A stretch of DNA of 64,000 bases from Taishania sp036758285 (GCA_036758285.1 DAIOWV010000010.1:3148-67147), one strand, 5' to 3'. Positions 18,071-27,465 are shown, counted from the stretch's first letter. Made by a program: numbers and translations. Notes: generated by a model from the letters alone, not told the origin.

Positions 18071-18112
18071 TACAATATTTATTCATTTAAACATAATTCT
18101 TTCAATTAATTT

Positions 18113-19882
18113 ATGAAATTTTGTTTTTTCATATTGTTTTTGTTTTTTTCAAGTTGGGCAGTTTTTTCTCAAGATTCAAAAGAGAAATTACTAGTTGAAC
18201 AATTGGAAAAAGCTGGAGCTGATTCAACAAAAATTCGATTGTTGAAAGAACTTTCTATTTTAACATTAAAATCGAATTTCGATGTTGCAAAACAGTATTC
18301 AAATGATTTGTTGATACTTTCTCTAAAAGCTGGTGATAAAAATGGACAGGCGAACGCATATAATTTTTTAGGAAATGTCCATTTCAATAAAACAGAATAT
18401 GTTGAAGCATTAGAATTATACTTAAAATCACTTCGACTTTTTTCCGATTTAGGAGATAAAAAGATGTTAGCTGTAGTTTATACGAACATTGGTTCATTAA
18501 ATACAAAACAAGGAAATTATAAAGAAGCCAGATTAAATTTAGAGATGGCGGTAAATCTGAAAGAGAAATTAGAACTTACCAAAAGTTTAGCAAATAGTTA
18601 CTTGAGTTTGGCATCCTTGACCTTTATGGAGAAGGATTTAGATCAAGCATTGGTCTATTTTGAAAAGGGTAGGGGAATAGCTCATAGTTTTAAAGACATA
18701 AAGGTAGAAGCTGCTTGTTTAAATGGAATGGCAGCTGTTCTTTTCAAAAAAGAAAATTATGAGGGAGCAGTAAAAGGATATAGCGAAGCAATAGAATTAT
18801 TTAAGTCTTTTGATGGAGATAATAGAAAAATGATTTCAGGCCTTTTACATAATCTAGCTTCTGCACATAGAAAATTAGGCCAATTTGATAAAGCATTTGA
18901 ACTTTTAAATCAAAGTTTAGATTTAGCAAAAGAAATTAATTCGAAAGAAGATATAAAACAAGCTTATTCTGGATTTAAAGATTATTATAGAGACAAAGGA
19001 GAATATGATAAAGCTTTAATTGCGGAAGAAAATTACTCTGTTTATAAAGATAGTGTTGTCAATGAAAGTACGTTGAAGGCCGTCAACGAAATGCAAGAAA
19101 AATACAAAACGGAAGAACGTAAAAAAGAAATTGTCAATTTGATAAAATCGAATGATCAGCTGAAAGAAAAATCAACATTGCAATATAGTTTACTGATTGT
19201 TTCCGTTGTAGCACTTATACTTTGTTTACTTTTTGTTTATTTTTATTTCAAGCAACTGAAAACAAAGCAATTAAGGAAGCAAGTTCAACTCGAGCAAAAA
19301 GCATTACGTTCTCAAATGAACCCACATTTTATTTTTAATAGTTTAAATAGTATTCAACGAATGTATGTTGAAGGTAACGAAGATCTTGCGAATGATTATA
19401 TGGCCGATTTCTCCCGATTATTAAGAAATATTTTAGAAAACAGTGGGAAAGAATTAATTCGATTAAATGAAGAATTAGATGTCATTCGTTTGTATATGGA
19501 ACTAGAATTGGTTCGTACAGATAATTCGTTTGAATTTATTTGTGATATAGCTGAGGATATTGATACCTTTCAAATAAAAATTCCACCTTTAATTTTTCAA
19601 CCTTATTTAGAAAATGCCATTTGGCATGGTATCATTGCTAAGAAAGAAAAAGGAAAAATTCAGTTAAATATTCAAAAAATGGAAGCCGGAAAATTACTTT
19701 GCCAAGTAATTGATAATGGTGTTGGTTTCTATTCGAGTAAAAAAACAAAATCCATTCATGCAAATAAATCAAAAGGAATGGAAATCACCGCAGAACGCTT
19801 AGGGGGGGATGGACATGTGACTATTGAAGAATTAGAAACAGGGGGAACTTGTATCACATTAATTATTAATTATACAGTATGA
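18113..19882 (+). CDS. TPR-domain LytS/YehU-type sensor histidine kinase
   Basis: A 589-residue sensor. A signal peptide is followed by about seven tetratricopeptide repeats (about 40-320, for example ANAYNFLGNVHFNKTEYVEALELYL), a coiled-coil region, one transmembrane helix (about 359-379) and a His_kinase domain (PF06580-type) with the phospho-acceptor in QMNPHFIFNSLNSIQ. A HATPase domain follows with N-box LENAIWHGI and G1 box VIDNGVGF. The TPRs are therefore periplasmic and the kinase cytoplasmic. This architecture is widespread in Bacteroidota but ligands are unknown. Its stop overlaps the ATG of the response regulator by 4 nt, so the two are a cognate pair. Confidence 0.92.
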   Translation: MKFCFFILFLFFSSWAVFSQDSKEKLLVEQLEKAGADSTKIRLLKELSILTLKSNFDVAKQYSNDLLILSLKAGDKNGQANAYNFLGNVHFNKTEYVEALELYLKSLRLFSDLGDKKMLAVVYTNIGSLNTKQGNYKEARLNLEMAVNLKEKLELTKSLANSYLSLASLTFMEKDLDQALVYFEKGRGIAHSFKDIKVEAACLNGMAAVLFKKENYEGAVKGYSEAIELFKSFDGDNRKMISGLLHNLASAHRKLGQFDKAFELLNQSLDLAKEINSKEDIKQAYSGFKDYYRDKGEYDKALIAEENYSVYKDSVVNESTLKAVNEMQEKYKTEERKKEIVNLIKSNDQLKEKSTLQYSLLIVSVVALILCLLFVYFYFKQLKTKQLRKQVQLEQKALRSQMNPHFIFNSLNSIQRMYVEGNEDLANDYMADFSRLLRNILENSGKELIRLNEELDVIRLYMELELVRTDNSFEFICDIAEDIDTFQIKIPPLIFQPYLENAIWHGIIAKKEKGKIQLNIQKMEAGKLLCQVIDNGVGFYSSKKTKSIHANKSKGMEITAERLGGDGHVTIEELETGGTCITLIINYTV

Positions 19883-20628
19883 TAAAAGCAGTAATTATTG
19901 ACGACGAAAAAGATGCGCGGTTTTTACTGCGTAATATGATTGAAAAAAAATTAAGTGATAAAATCGAATTATTAGGGGAAGCAGATGATGTTGACACCGG
20001 ACTAGAACTGGTCAACACAGTTAATCCCGAACTTATTTTCCTAGATGTACAAATGAAGTCTGGTACTGGTTTTGATTTATTGTTGAAACTTGGAAAGGAA
20101 ACACCAGATGTTATCTTTGTTACTGCGTATGATCAATATGCTGTCAAAGCATTTCAGTTTAGTACTTTTGGTTATGTTCTAAAGCCAATTAAATTTAGTG
20201 AACTTGAAAGTGCAGTTGAAAAACTAGAAGATTTAAAGAAAAACCGTACAGGAATTGAAAAGAAGATTAAAGTTTTGGTCGAAAATTATGGAATCAATGG
20301 AGATATTCAAAAATTAATTATTCCCAATATGAATGGCTTTGATGTTGTTGAAATTCCCTCAATTATTAAGTTAGAAGGAGACCGAAACTATACACATTTC
20401 ACTCTGGTTAATGGAATGAAAGTAACAACGAGTAAGAATCTTGGTGAATACGAAGAAATGCTAGTTGAATTTGGATTCTATAGAATTCATCAAAGTTCAA
20501 TAGTAAGTTTACGTCATGTGAAGTCCTTTAAAAAAGCAAATGATGGTACTGTAGAACTTGTAGATGGTTCGTTGTTAAAAGTTAGTAGAAATAGAAAACA
20601 AGGATTTATTACCAGATTTTTAAGTTAA
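19879..20628 (+). CDS. LytTR family response regulator
   Basis: A 249-residue regulator with a receiver domain (1-120; acidic pocket IIDDEKDA, phospho-acceptor Asp56 in FLDVQM, Thr in FVTAYDQ and Lys in VLKPI) and a LytTR DNA-binding domain (about 150-249; RNYTHFTL, YRIHQSSIVSLRHVKSF, LVDGSLLKVSRNRK). It is partnered with the TPR sensor kinase by a 4-nt overlap. Targets are not evident; the neighbouring secreted HYR-like protein or the MORN/DUF2490 unit are candidates only by proximity. No terminator is obvious in the 189 nt that follow. Confidence 0.95.
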   Translation: MIKAVIIDDEKDARFLLRNMIEKKLSDKIELLGEADDVDTGLELVNTVNPELIFLDVQMKSGTGFDLLLKLGKETPDVIFVTAYDQYAVKAFQFSTFGYVLKPIKFSELESAVEKLEDLKKNRTGIEKKIKVLVENYGINGDIQKLIIPNMNGFDVVEIPSIIKLEGDRNYTHFTLVNGMKVTTSKNLGEYEEMLVEFGFYRIHQSSIVSLRHVKSFKKANDGTVELVDGSLLKVSRNRKQGFITRFLS

Positions 20629-20817
20629 AATTTTATCCTTAATAAGTAAATTACTAGATATATTTTGATATTCAATCTTCCATGATTTTCGAATTTGAAA
20701 TTAATATTATTAAAAGTTTAACCTCTTAAAAATTGTTAATCATTATAACAACGGGTTTTATTTTCTCCAGTTTTCCTTATTTTTAGGGAGAAATTAAACT
20801 GTAGATTTAGTTGTTTT

Positions 20818-22665
20818 ATGTTACAATTCAGAAAAAAAACGTTCATACAAGAAATTATTTTCCCAACTCTTATTCTGTTCACTTGTCCTGTAATATTTGG
20901 TCAAAAAATGCAGTACCACAATCGGAATGAATTGGGAGCAAATAGCGTTCGGGATATCACATTCAATTACACAATTACGAATAAAGACACACTGATACAA
21001 GACGAATACCAAGCATTACTTTTTTCATACCACCCAGATTCGATTTCCAATATTCGAAAACTTCGACTCAACTATAAAAACGGAATTCTAAATGGTGAAT
21101 TCTACCTCGAAAAAGCCACTTTTACTACAAATAACAATTTCCCTTCATATCGAAATTTTAGAGTGCAACAAGCAATCAAAGGAAGTTCCTTATTTGCTAC
21201 TGGTCAATATGTGAATGGCATTCGAACAGGAACATGGACACAATACGATGTACTCATCGATGATCGTAAAATGGATACGCTTTCTTCTATTTATGCAAAT
21301 TTTTCTAAAAATGGGCAATGGAATGGATTGTTTACCATTAAAGACACTAATCTTCACTTAACAGGAAATATTCTTGAAGGTTCTCCAAATGGAAATTGGG
21401 AAGGTACTTGGAATAATCAACCTGTAAAATTGCAATTTGATAAGAGTATTTTATCTCATTTTACTGTAGGGAATAAAACCATTAAATTTGTTGTTCCGAC
21501 TGATGGAACCTATACAGTTGAGAATCTGCACGAAGTTTTACCACAATATGTAGCCATTTTTCCTTCAACGGACAATCAATTTAACGAAGATGTATTTTTG
21601 ATTGCTTCGAAAATTGCAGCTTCAATCCGTGGATTTATCCCAAACAAAAATCTGACTGAAACAAAAAATAAACAGTTTCAATTTGATGCAGTTTCAATTT
21701 CATTACCTGTAAGTGTATTGTTCTTCGAAGATAAAAATACCTTAGTTAGGGTTTGTGAAAATTACAAGTTGCTCGCTAAGTCAGTTCAAAACCTGATTAA
21801 TGAACCATCTTTGCTGTTGTCAGGTGATGAAAATCCAGAAATTACAAAAACATTAAATGCCTTTAAATCAATTCAACAACAATTAGAAATTTATGCTCCT
21901 GTAATTGAAATTGCCAATTCTAGTATGTCTGAGTATGCAAACTGGGAAGATGTTGTTCGATTAGTAACCCAAAAAGCAAAAGTCAATTACAATTCCTCAC
22001 ATTCTGCAATTGAAAATTTGAATTTGCAAATCAACGAATTGATGACAAGTTATGAAACAAACAATGCTTTGGTCGAAAAATACCTTGTAGAAGCTCAAAA
22101 CAGTGAAGAGTTAACACGATTAAGGCAAGAATTTGTCAATCTTAAATTGAGAACAATAGAAGATGATAACGATTTGAGAAACGTGCCATATTATGAAAAA
22201 GAATATCAGGAGGGCTTCAATCATTTCAAAGAGTTAATTATTGAACGATTCAAAGTTGCATCGGAAAACTCAAATAAAGAACAAATGGAAAATTTGCTCA
22301 ATCAAGGTGTTAACTTGGTTTCATTGTTGCAAAAAACTTCTGAATGGGTTCGATTGCATGAAGTTATTTCTGAACGTAACAAATACATGTACCTAGATGC
22401 AAATACGTTTGAGGAACGTAAAGAAATCTTATATGTTCAATTGCAAAGAGCTTATGAACGTAAGTTGATGCCGTTTGTAATTGGCCAATTGAATTATAAT
22501 TTCAATCACTTCAACGAATTCAAAGCATCTTTTAACAACATTGCGTTAGTACAACAAAAAATACTCGATATTTTGGATCAAGATCCTAAGAAGATGAATC
22601 GAAAGCTCAAAAAAGGAGATTCGGTAGAAAAAGTGATTGAAAAAATGGGTCTAATTCTTAACTAA
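20818..22665 (+). CDS. Secreted protein of unknown function with MORN-like N-terminal region
   Basis: I do not recognise a family for the whole 615-residue protein. It starts with a signal-peptide-like segment (about 1-28). Residues 60-210 contain YwqK/MORN2-like phrases, such as NYKNGILNGEFYLEKA, GQYVNGIRTGTWTQYD and EGSPNGNWEGTW, spaced like beta-hairpin repeats. The remainder (about 320-610) is helical and charged, with probable coiled coils (NLNLQINELMTSYETNNALV) and a basic C-terminus. It is the first of three closely spaced genes; the next starts 8 nt after its stop and encodes a predicted outer-membrane barrel. That suggests a periplasmic partner protein, but no activity can be inferred. 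Confidence 0.7.
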   Translation: MLQFRKKTFIQEIIFPTLILFTCPVIFGQKMQYHNRNELGANSVRDITFNYTITNKDTLIQDEYQALLFSYHPDSISNIRKLRLNYKNGILNGEFYLEKATFTTNNNFPSYRNFRVQQAIKGSSLFATGQYVNGIRTGTWTQYDVLIDDRKMDTLSSIYANFSKNGQWNGLFTIKDTNLHLTGNILEGSPNGNWEGTWNNQPVKLQFDKSILSHFTVGNKTIKFVVPTDGTYTVENLHEVLPQYVAIFPSTDNQFNEDVFLIASKIAASIRGFIPNKNLTETKNKQFQFDAVSISLPVSVLFFEDKNTLVRVCENYKLLAKSVQNLINEPSLLLSGDENPEITKTLNAFKSIQQQLEIYAPVIEIANSSMSEYANWEDVVRLVTQKAKVNYNSSHSAIENLNLQINELMTSYETNNALVEKYLVEAQNSEELTRLRQEFVNLKLRTIEDDNDLRNVPYYEKEYQEGFNHFKELIIERFKVASENSNKEQMENLLNQGVNLVSLLQKTSEWVRLHEVISERNKYMYLDANTFEERKEILYVQLQRAYERKLMPFVIGQLNYNFNHFNEFKASFNNIALVQQKILDILDQDPKKMNRKLKKGDSVEKVIEKMGLILN

Positions 22666-22673
22666 TTGCAACA

Positions 22674-23474
22674 ATGAATAAGTACTTTATTATTATTTGC
22701 TTGTTTGCTTCAGCTTTTGCAATGAGTCAGGCAACAGAATCGGAATCGGAATTGGAAGAAACAGGTGTTTGGGCAGGAGTTTATCTGAAATTTCGCTTGT
22801 CAAATAAGTTGTTTTATTATGGAGAACATCATTATCGTCGGAGAAATGGATTGGAAAATACAAACGATTTTGTAGGTAGGATGCGTCAATTGTACAACAG
22901 GGCGGGTGTTATGTATATTTTTAATGATTACTTCAATGTTGTAGTTGGTCCAACTTTGGTTGCAAATTATAGCCCAGACCCTTCAAATCCGAACTATCAA
23001 AATGTTGTTTGGGAACCTCGAATCTGGCATCAATGGTTGTTTTCCATGCCCGCAATTGGAAGGGTGAAAATTTATCATCAGTTTCGTTTTGAACACCGTT
23101 GGAAAAAAGATAATAACCTTAATTCAGAATTTGACTACACCAACCGTTACAGATACAAATTGTATGCATACATTCCTGTCAATAAGAAAACAATCACCAA
23201 TAAAACGTTATTTGTAGCACCAAGTGCTGAAATTTTTATGCACAGTGGCCGTTCGATTGTATACCATCCTTTTGAAGATTTTCGAGTTTACACAGGGATT
23301 GGATACGTTGTCAATAAAAACATTACCCTTTTTGGAGGCCACATGTGGACTTTGGGACAAAAAACATCTGGTTATCAGTACAAACAAACACACATCATTC
23401 GTTTGAATTTGTTTGTAAACATGGATTTTAGAAATCATAAGAAATTAATGCCACACGTTCGAATGGACGATTAA
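22674..23474 (+). CDS. DUF2490 family outer-membrane barrel protein
   Basis: A 266-residue protein with a signal peptide ending near MSQA, then alternating hydrophobic and polar strands characteristic of the DUF2490 family: GVWAGVYLKFRLSNKLFYYGEHHYR, VMYIFNDYFNVVVGPTLV, IWHQWLF, KIYHQFRFEHRW, TNRYRYKLYAYIP and a final strand LFVNMDFR. The family is predicted to form small outer-membrane beta-barrels and is common in Bacteroidota, with no established function. It sits between the two MORN-motif proteins with gaps of 8 and 10 nt, so all three are probably one transcript. Confidence 0.82.
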   Translation: MNKYFIIICLFASAFAMSQATESESELEETGVWAGVYLKFRLSNKLFYYGEHHYRRRNGLENTNDFVGRMRQLYNRAGVMYIFNDYFNVVVGPTLVANYSPDPSNPNYQNVVWEPRIWHQWLFSMPAIGRVKIYHQFRFEHRWKKDNNLNSEFDYTNRYRYKLYAYIPVNKKTITNKTLFVAPSAEIFMHSGRSIVYHPFEDFRVYTGIGYVVNKNITLFGGHMWTLGQKTSGYQYKQTHIIRLNLFVNMDFRNHKKLMPHVRMDD

Positions 23475-23484
23475 ATCAAAGAAA

Positions 23485-24357
23485 ATGAAACGATTAATAA
23501 TTGGATTATCTATCTTACTTAGTGTTGTTTTGGCTTTTTCAATCTATACATATGTAGAAAAAAGTGCTCTTTCAGTTACCGTTGAAAATCAAAGAAAAGT
23601 AATTGATAATCACGAAGCTGTTATTGAGAAATATTTATTGAAAGAAGAAGCAGACTCCTTGTTCTTTGGTGGGAAACTGAATGAAGCATTTGATAAATAT
23701 AAGTATTTAGATAAAAACTTTAAATCCAATTTTGAGCAAACTCGTATAAATTGGGTGAACAATCTGGATGAGCTTGAAGCAAGTTCTATTCAGCTTACTT
23801 TACAATTAAAAGAAGAATTGGAGCAATATAAATTGGTAAATGACAAGTCTGCTCAACTTATTTTTGTTCATGAGTCTGAAATAGAATCCTTAAAATCTAA
23901 ATCTGCTTCGACCGAAAAACTATTGTACAAACAACGTGATTCTTTACTCAGTAATTTCGAAAAAGAACGAAAAAAACTACTATCCAATCGCGATTCAGAT
24001 ACTTTGTCATTTAAATCGTCTAAAAATCACTTGGTTCGTTTTTATGGACAAATGAGTAACAATAAAGCGAACGGAATTGGCAGTGCAACCTGGTCGACTG
24101 GAGGATATTATTTTGGTATGTGGAAAGACAATATGCGCAATGGAAATGGATTGTATTGTTGGAAGGATGGCGAATGTTACGAAGGAGAATTTTTAAACGA
24201 TAAACGAAACGGAATTGGCAAATACCTTTGGAACGATGGCTCTAAATACGAAGGAAGTTGGAAAAACGACCAACGAAATGGTTTCGGAACATTGTATGAT
24301 TCTTCAGGTAAGGTGAAGTTTAAAGGAGAATGGGAAAACGATGCTCCTAAAACTTGA
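23485..24357 (+). CDS. Membrane-anchored coiled-coil protein with C-terminal MORN repeats
   Basis: A 290-residue protein with an N-terminal transmembrane anchor (4-22), a helical coiled-coil stalk (about 27-175) and about four MORN repeats at the C-terminus (about 186-290), visible as NGxGxxxWxxGxxYxGxWKxxxRNG-type units such as KYLWNDGSKYEGSWKNDQRNG. MORN repeats form beta-hairpin rods that bind lipids or proteins. The topology places the MORN rod in the periplasm, which is notable because MORN modules are mostly described in cytosolic or peripheral membrane settings. It is last in the 20818-24357 unit and ends 9 nt from a convergent minus-strand gene. Confidence 0.8.
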   Translation: MKRLIIGLSILLSVVLAFSIYTYVEKSALSVTVENQRKVIDNHEAVIEKYLLKEEADSLFFGGKLNEAFDKYKYLDKNFKSNFEQTRINWVNNLDELEASSIQLTLQLKEELEQYKLVNDKSAQLIFVHESEIESLKSKSASTEKLLYKQRDSLLSNFEKERKKLLSNRDSDTLSFKSSKNHLVRFYGQMSNNKANGIGSATWSTGGYYFGMWKDNMRNGNGLYCWKDGECYEGEFLNDKRNGIGKYLWNDGSKYEGSWKNDQRNGFGTLYDSSGKVKFKGEWENDAPKT

Positions 24358-24366
24358 TTTTATATT

Positions 24367-25232
24367 CTACCAGTTCGAAGTCATAAATCTTCCATTTTTT
24401 TTCAAAGTGTAGGCATGTATTCCTTTCATGAAAAATGCTCGTTGATTGGCATCTATTCGTTTGAGGTTATCAGCAGATATATTTCCGTCCCAAGTTGAGA
24501 AAAAGGTTTGCCTCAACTCATTTTGATTGTATTGTTCATACCAAAGAAATATATCATGGGGTAAATATTCTCCCGATTTGATATAGGAAAAAAATTCGTC
24601 ATGATAAACAACATTTTCTTTTAGACGAAGATTGTGAACTAAAATTGCCCACACATCATGATAAGCTTTCCTCCCAACATTTTGTTCAGATGGAAATCCA
24701 TATTTTTGAATTAATTGGTATAACAAAGCCCAATTAGAATGATCCAATTCAAAGCGATTTTCAGGAAGCTTACTTTTATCAATAATGTAATTTCCTTTTA
24801 CAGAATTATTGTTTCGAATGATGCGTTGATCAATGTAAAAGATACTGTCAATTAGAGTGATGTATGTATGGTTAACTCGTTTGTTGTAAGTGACTAAGTA
24901 GTCATCTAAGCTATCTTTTATTGTTTTGTATGCTTTTGTTTTTGAAAATCCCTTTGGAAATTGATGACAATCATTTTAGCATATTGACGAGATTTTTCAT
25001 CATTATTTAACTTAACGGAAAAATTCAACGATTTTTGTAAGTAATGAGATGGGATATAGTCCACAGTTGAGAATCCGTATTCAATTGTATCCAAAGCTTT
25101 TTGGTAATTTTTATGATAGGCTAAACTATCAGCATTGTTTGCACACAAATAAAAGGTTGAATAATCTTGTGAATGTGCCAAATATAGCTGTGTACAAGCG
25201 AAAAAAGTAAGGAGTGTTTTCATCATTTTCAT
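24367..25232 (-). pseudogene. Frameshifted gene for a secreted protein of unknown function
   Basis: Two adjacent minus-strand frames read as one protein split by a single-base shift. The 5' part (25232 to 24918) starts with a signal peptide (MKMMKTLLTFFACTQLYLAHS) and a short TPR-like helical region, then hits a stop at 24918-24920. The downstream frame is open from 24975 to 24367 with sensible, protein-like sequence throughout (PKGFSKTKAYKTIKDSLDD, then DHSNWALLYQ). The frames cross around 24940-24962, next to short runs of A and T. One inserted or deleted base would join them into a protein of about 285 residues. Whether this is real decay or a draft-assembly error cannot be decided here. 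I recognise no family; part of the C-terminal half resembles uncharacterised Bacteroidota proteins. Confidence 0.7.
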
Positions 25233-25299
25233 ATATGAATAACGAACAATGATGCAATGTGTTACAAATGATTTATTTGTAATAATATAAAATAAATTT

Positions 25300-25839
25300 T
25301 TACTCGAAATATTCATTCTTCAACAACGAAAAGACAACGGAATCTTCGTAAATTCCATTTTTCAGATAGTGATTTCGCAAATGACCTTCTTTGGTAAAAC
25401 CGAATTTTTCAACAAGTTTCAACGACGGAATATTGTCTGGTCCAATAAATGCTTCAATTCGGTGTAGTTGCATCGTATTGAATCCATACGAGATGACTGC
25501 TTCCAATGCTTCTGACATGATGCCTTTTGATTTATTGTTATCAGAAAGCAGTTCATAACCAATTTCTGCACGATGATGATCTTCGTACCACGTGTGGAAT
25601 CCGCACCAGCCAATAATTTCATTCGTTTTTTTGTCAATCAATTGGAAATTGAGCATCGATTTATTGAAGGTTGAAAAACCCTTTTTTGCTTTTAATTTCT
25701 CTTTCTCCAAATCGGATGGATTGAGATAAAGCACAATCTCTTCGTCAGAACAATTCAGTAAAATGTCTTCGTACATTTCATCTGTTAGTTTTCGCAAATA
25801 CAATCTATTTGTTTCGATTACTTCAAAATCCATGGTCAT
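25300..25839 (-). CDS. GNAT family N-acetyltransferase (RimJ/RimL-like)
   Basis: A 179-residue GNAT acetyltransferase that would transfer acetyl from acetyl-CoA to an amine. The RimJ/L-type entry ETNRLYLRKLTDEMYED, the beta-bulge region EIIGWCGFHTWYEDHHRAEIGYEL, the acetyl-CoA pyrophosphate loop area NNKSKGIMSEALEAVISYGF and the final HRIEAFIGPDNIPSLKLVEKFGFTKEGHLR are all present. Two starts are possible (25839 and 25833, MTM). A TATCTTCG box ends only 7 nt before 25839, so the transcript may be nearly leaderless or begin at the second ATG. The substrate could be a ribosomal protein N-terminus or a small molecule. Confidence 0.9.
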   Translation of the reverse strand: MTMDFEVIETNRLYLRKLTDEMYEDILLNCSDEEIVLYLNPSDLEKEKLKAKKGFSTFNKSMLNFQLIDKKTNEIIGWCGFHTWYEDHHRAEIGYELLSDNNKSKGIMSEALEAVISYGFNTMQLHRIEAFIGPDNIPSLKLVEKFGFTKEGHLRNHYLKNGIYEDSVVFSLLKNEYFE

Positions 25840-25845
25840 TTTTTA

Positions 25846-25853
25846 CGAAGATA
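25846..25853 (-). promoter_or_regulatory. Putative -7 box (TATCTTCG, minus strand) for the GNAT gene
   Basis: CGAAGATA on the plus strand reads TATCTTCG on the minus strand, matching TAnnTTYG; it ends 7 nt from the first ATG. Confidence 0.4.
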
Positions 25854-25941
25854 CGAAATTTCATACACGCATCATTTTTGGAGTTTTATTGCCATATAGC
25901 GATATCGAAATAGTACGATATGAAAAAAAATGTAGAAACCA

Positions 25942-26058
25942 ATGAATCAACTGTTGTCCAAATTCGAGAAATTAAACTATGATATTCATATAAATTATTT
26001 CTTTGAGGAAATAAAGGACAGTCCCAATTTACCAATCAGTGAGTATTTTTACAATTGA
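25942..26058 (+). CDS. Possible 38-aa small ORF
   Basis: A short open frame beginning MNQLLSKFEKLNYDIHI and ending ISEYFYN fills most of the gap between divergent-facing minus-strand genes. Composition is protein-like and acidic, but there is no recognised family, promoter box or conserved neighbour. It could be a remnant of a degraded gene or chance. Confidence 0.22.
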   Translation: MNQLLSKFEKLNYDIHINYFFEEIKDSPNLPISEYFYN

Positions 26059-26059
26059 T

Positions 26060-26785
26060 TTATTTTTTTTCACTCAAATAGCGAATAACTTCTGCAGCTC
26101 CCATCAAACCAAACAATCCTGGAATGTAAGATGCCGTTCCGTAAAATGAACGTTTGAAATTACTTCCATCGGTCATTTTCAAGGCTTCTTTCTTTTGAAT
26201 TTCACTCGAAAAAACTGCTTTTACTTTTTTGAATTCCACATTTTTTCGTTTCAAACGCTTTTTGATATGTGTTGCCAATTTACAGTTGTGTGTATTCGTC
26301 AATTTTGCAACTTGAACCGCTGATGGATCTACTTTTCCACCAGCACCCATATGTGAAATTATTTTGATTTTCAATCGAATACAAGCAATTATCCATTCTA
26401 ATTTAGGAGTAACAGAATCGATACAATCCATTACATAATCGGGTTTGTATTCTTGTAATAATTCCCAAACACGTTGAGGTACAACAAATTCCTGAACGAT
26501 GTTTAATTTAATGTCAGGGTTGATGTCTCTAATTCTTTCAGCTAAAACAACAGCTTTATTGAGTCCGATGGTAGAGTCCAAAGCAGTTAATTGACGATTT
26601 TTGTTAGTTGGGTCAAAAACATCTCCATCGATGATTGTCATAGTTCCAACTCCAGCACGTGCGATGAATTCACCTGCAAATGAGCCAATTCCTCCCAATC
26701 CAACAATTAATACATGCGATTTTTGTAATTTTTCAATGGATTCTGCCCCCATCAACAATTCTGTACGTTCTAACCAATTTGCCAC
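26060..26785 (-). CDS. tcdA: tRNA threonylcarbamoyladenosine dehydratase TcdA (ThiF/E1 family)
   Basis: A 241-residue E1-like ATPase that cyclises the t6A37 modification of tRNA to ct6A. It shows the nucleotide-binding loop LIVGLGGIGSFAGEFIARAGVG, the acidic IDGD, the arginine/asparagine motif TNKNRQL and the DCIDSVTPKLEWI region. The C-terminal region SFYGTASYIPGLFGLMGAAEVIRYL is typical of TcdA/YgdL rather than ThiF or MoeB, and the zinc CxxC pair of ThiF is missing, which supports TcdA. The gene overlaps the upstream TatD-type gene by 16 nt on the same strand, so they are co-transcribed. Confidence 0.88.
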   Translation of the reverse strand: MANWLERTELLMGAESIEKLQKSHVLIVGLGGIGSFAGEFIARAGVGTMTIIDGDVFDPTNKNRQLTALDSTIGLNKAVVLAERIRDINPDIKLNIVQEFVVPQRVWELLQEYKPDYVMDCIDSVTPKLEWIIACIRLKIKIISHMGAGGKVDPSAVQVAKLTNTHNCKLATHIKKRLKRKNVEFKKVKAVFSSEIQKKEALKMTDGSNFKRSFYGTASYIPGLFGLMGAAEVIRYLSEKK

Positions 26786-27408
26786 CTTGTAAATGTGTTT
26801 TTAAAATTATATGTAATCAATTCATTTAGTTCATGCAAAGATATTTTTTTTAATTCAGCCACACAATCATATATGGATTGAATTTCAATTACAAGATCAT
26901 CTGTTTCTAATAAAAGTTGATTGTTTGGTATATTTTGGATAATTTCTTTTCGTTTTGGATGATTGATAATTGCAGCACCCAAACTTACCATCATTCCTGA
27001 TTGCACAACTTGTTCAATAATTCCATATTTAGCAAAACCGTGGAATACCCAAGCTTGTTTCGGTTGGTATTTTTTTCGAGTAACCAAAAGTTCATTCCAA
27101 GCCTTGACACAGTGAATAATCAATGGATAGTTGTTAGCTTCAGAAAATACAATTTGTTGCTCGAAAATAGAGACTTGAGTTTTCAAATCGGGACCTTTTA
27201 GTTGGTCTAGACCACATTCTCCAATAGCAAGTGTATTCTCATTTGTATTATTTTTCAACAACTCAGCAACGCTTGAAACTTCAAATTCATCTGCTTTCCA
27301 AGGGTGAATTCCTATCGAATGAAACGACGATGAATTTGTAAACAAAGCAGTTTGCAAAATTTCAAATTTTTCATCGGATGAATGATGTGTGTGACAATTT
27401 GTGAACAT
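26770..27408 (-). CDS. TatD family metal-dependent hydrolase (short form)
   Basis: A 212-residue TIM-barrel hydrolase of the TatD type, putatively a 3'-5' DNase or D-aminoacyl-tRNA-type quality-control enzyme. Metal-binding motifs are THHS at the N-terminus (HxH), AIGECGLD, LIIHCVKAW, HGFAK and LLLETDD. It is shorter than the usual 250-270 residues, lacking some loops, as in Bacteroidota-specific TatD variants next to tcdA. The ATG at 27408 is the only plausible start; its 3' end runs 16 nt into tcdA, indicating translational coupling. Confidence 0.85.
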   Translation of the reverse strand: MFTNCHTHHSSDEKFEILQTALFTNSSSFHSIGIHPWKADEFEVSSVAELLKNNTNENTLAIGECGLDQLKGPDLKTQVSIFEQQIVFSEANNYPLIIHCVKAWNELLVTRKKYQPKQAWVFHGFAKYGIIEQVVQSGMMVSLGAAIINHPKRKEIIQNIPNNQLLLETDDLVIEIQSIYDCVAELKKISLHELNELITYNFKNTFTRWQIG

Positions 27409-27457
27409 TTGTTAAAAATGAATTAATACAAAAATGCAAATAATTTGAAAAATTAAG

Positions 27458-27465
27458 TATTTTCG
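27458..27465 (+). promoter_or_regulatory. Putative -7 box (TATTTTCG) for the first POT transporter
   Basis: TATTTTCG fits TAnnTTYG, 40 nt before the ATG at 27506, in the 97-nt divergent gap with the TatD-type gene. No matching -33 element is obvious. Confidence 0.35.

Noticed and set aside
24918..25316. A separate 132-aa gene starting at 25316
   Set aside because: The start at 25316 lies inside the GNAT coding end and its first 28 residues are not signal-like, whereas MKMMKTLLTFF at 25232 begins a normal signal peptide for the frameshifted gene.
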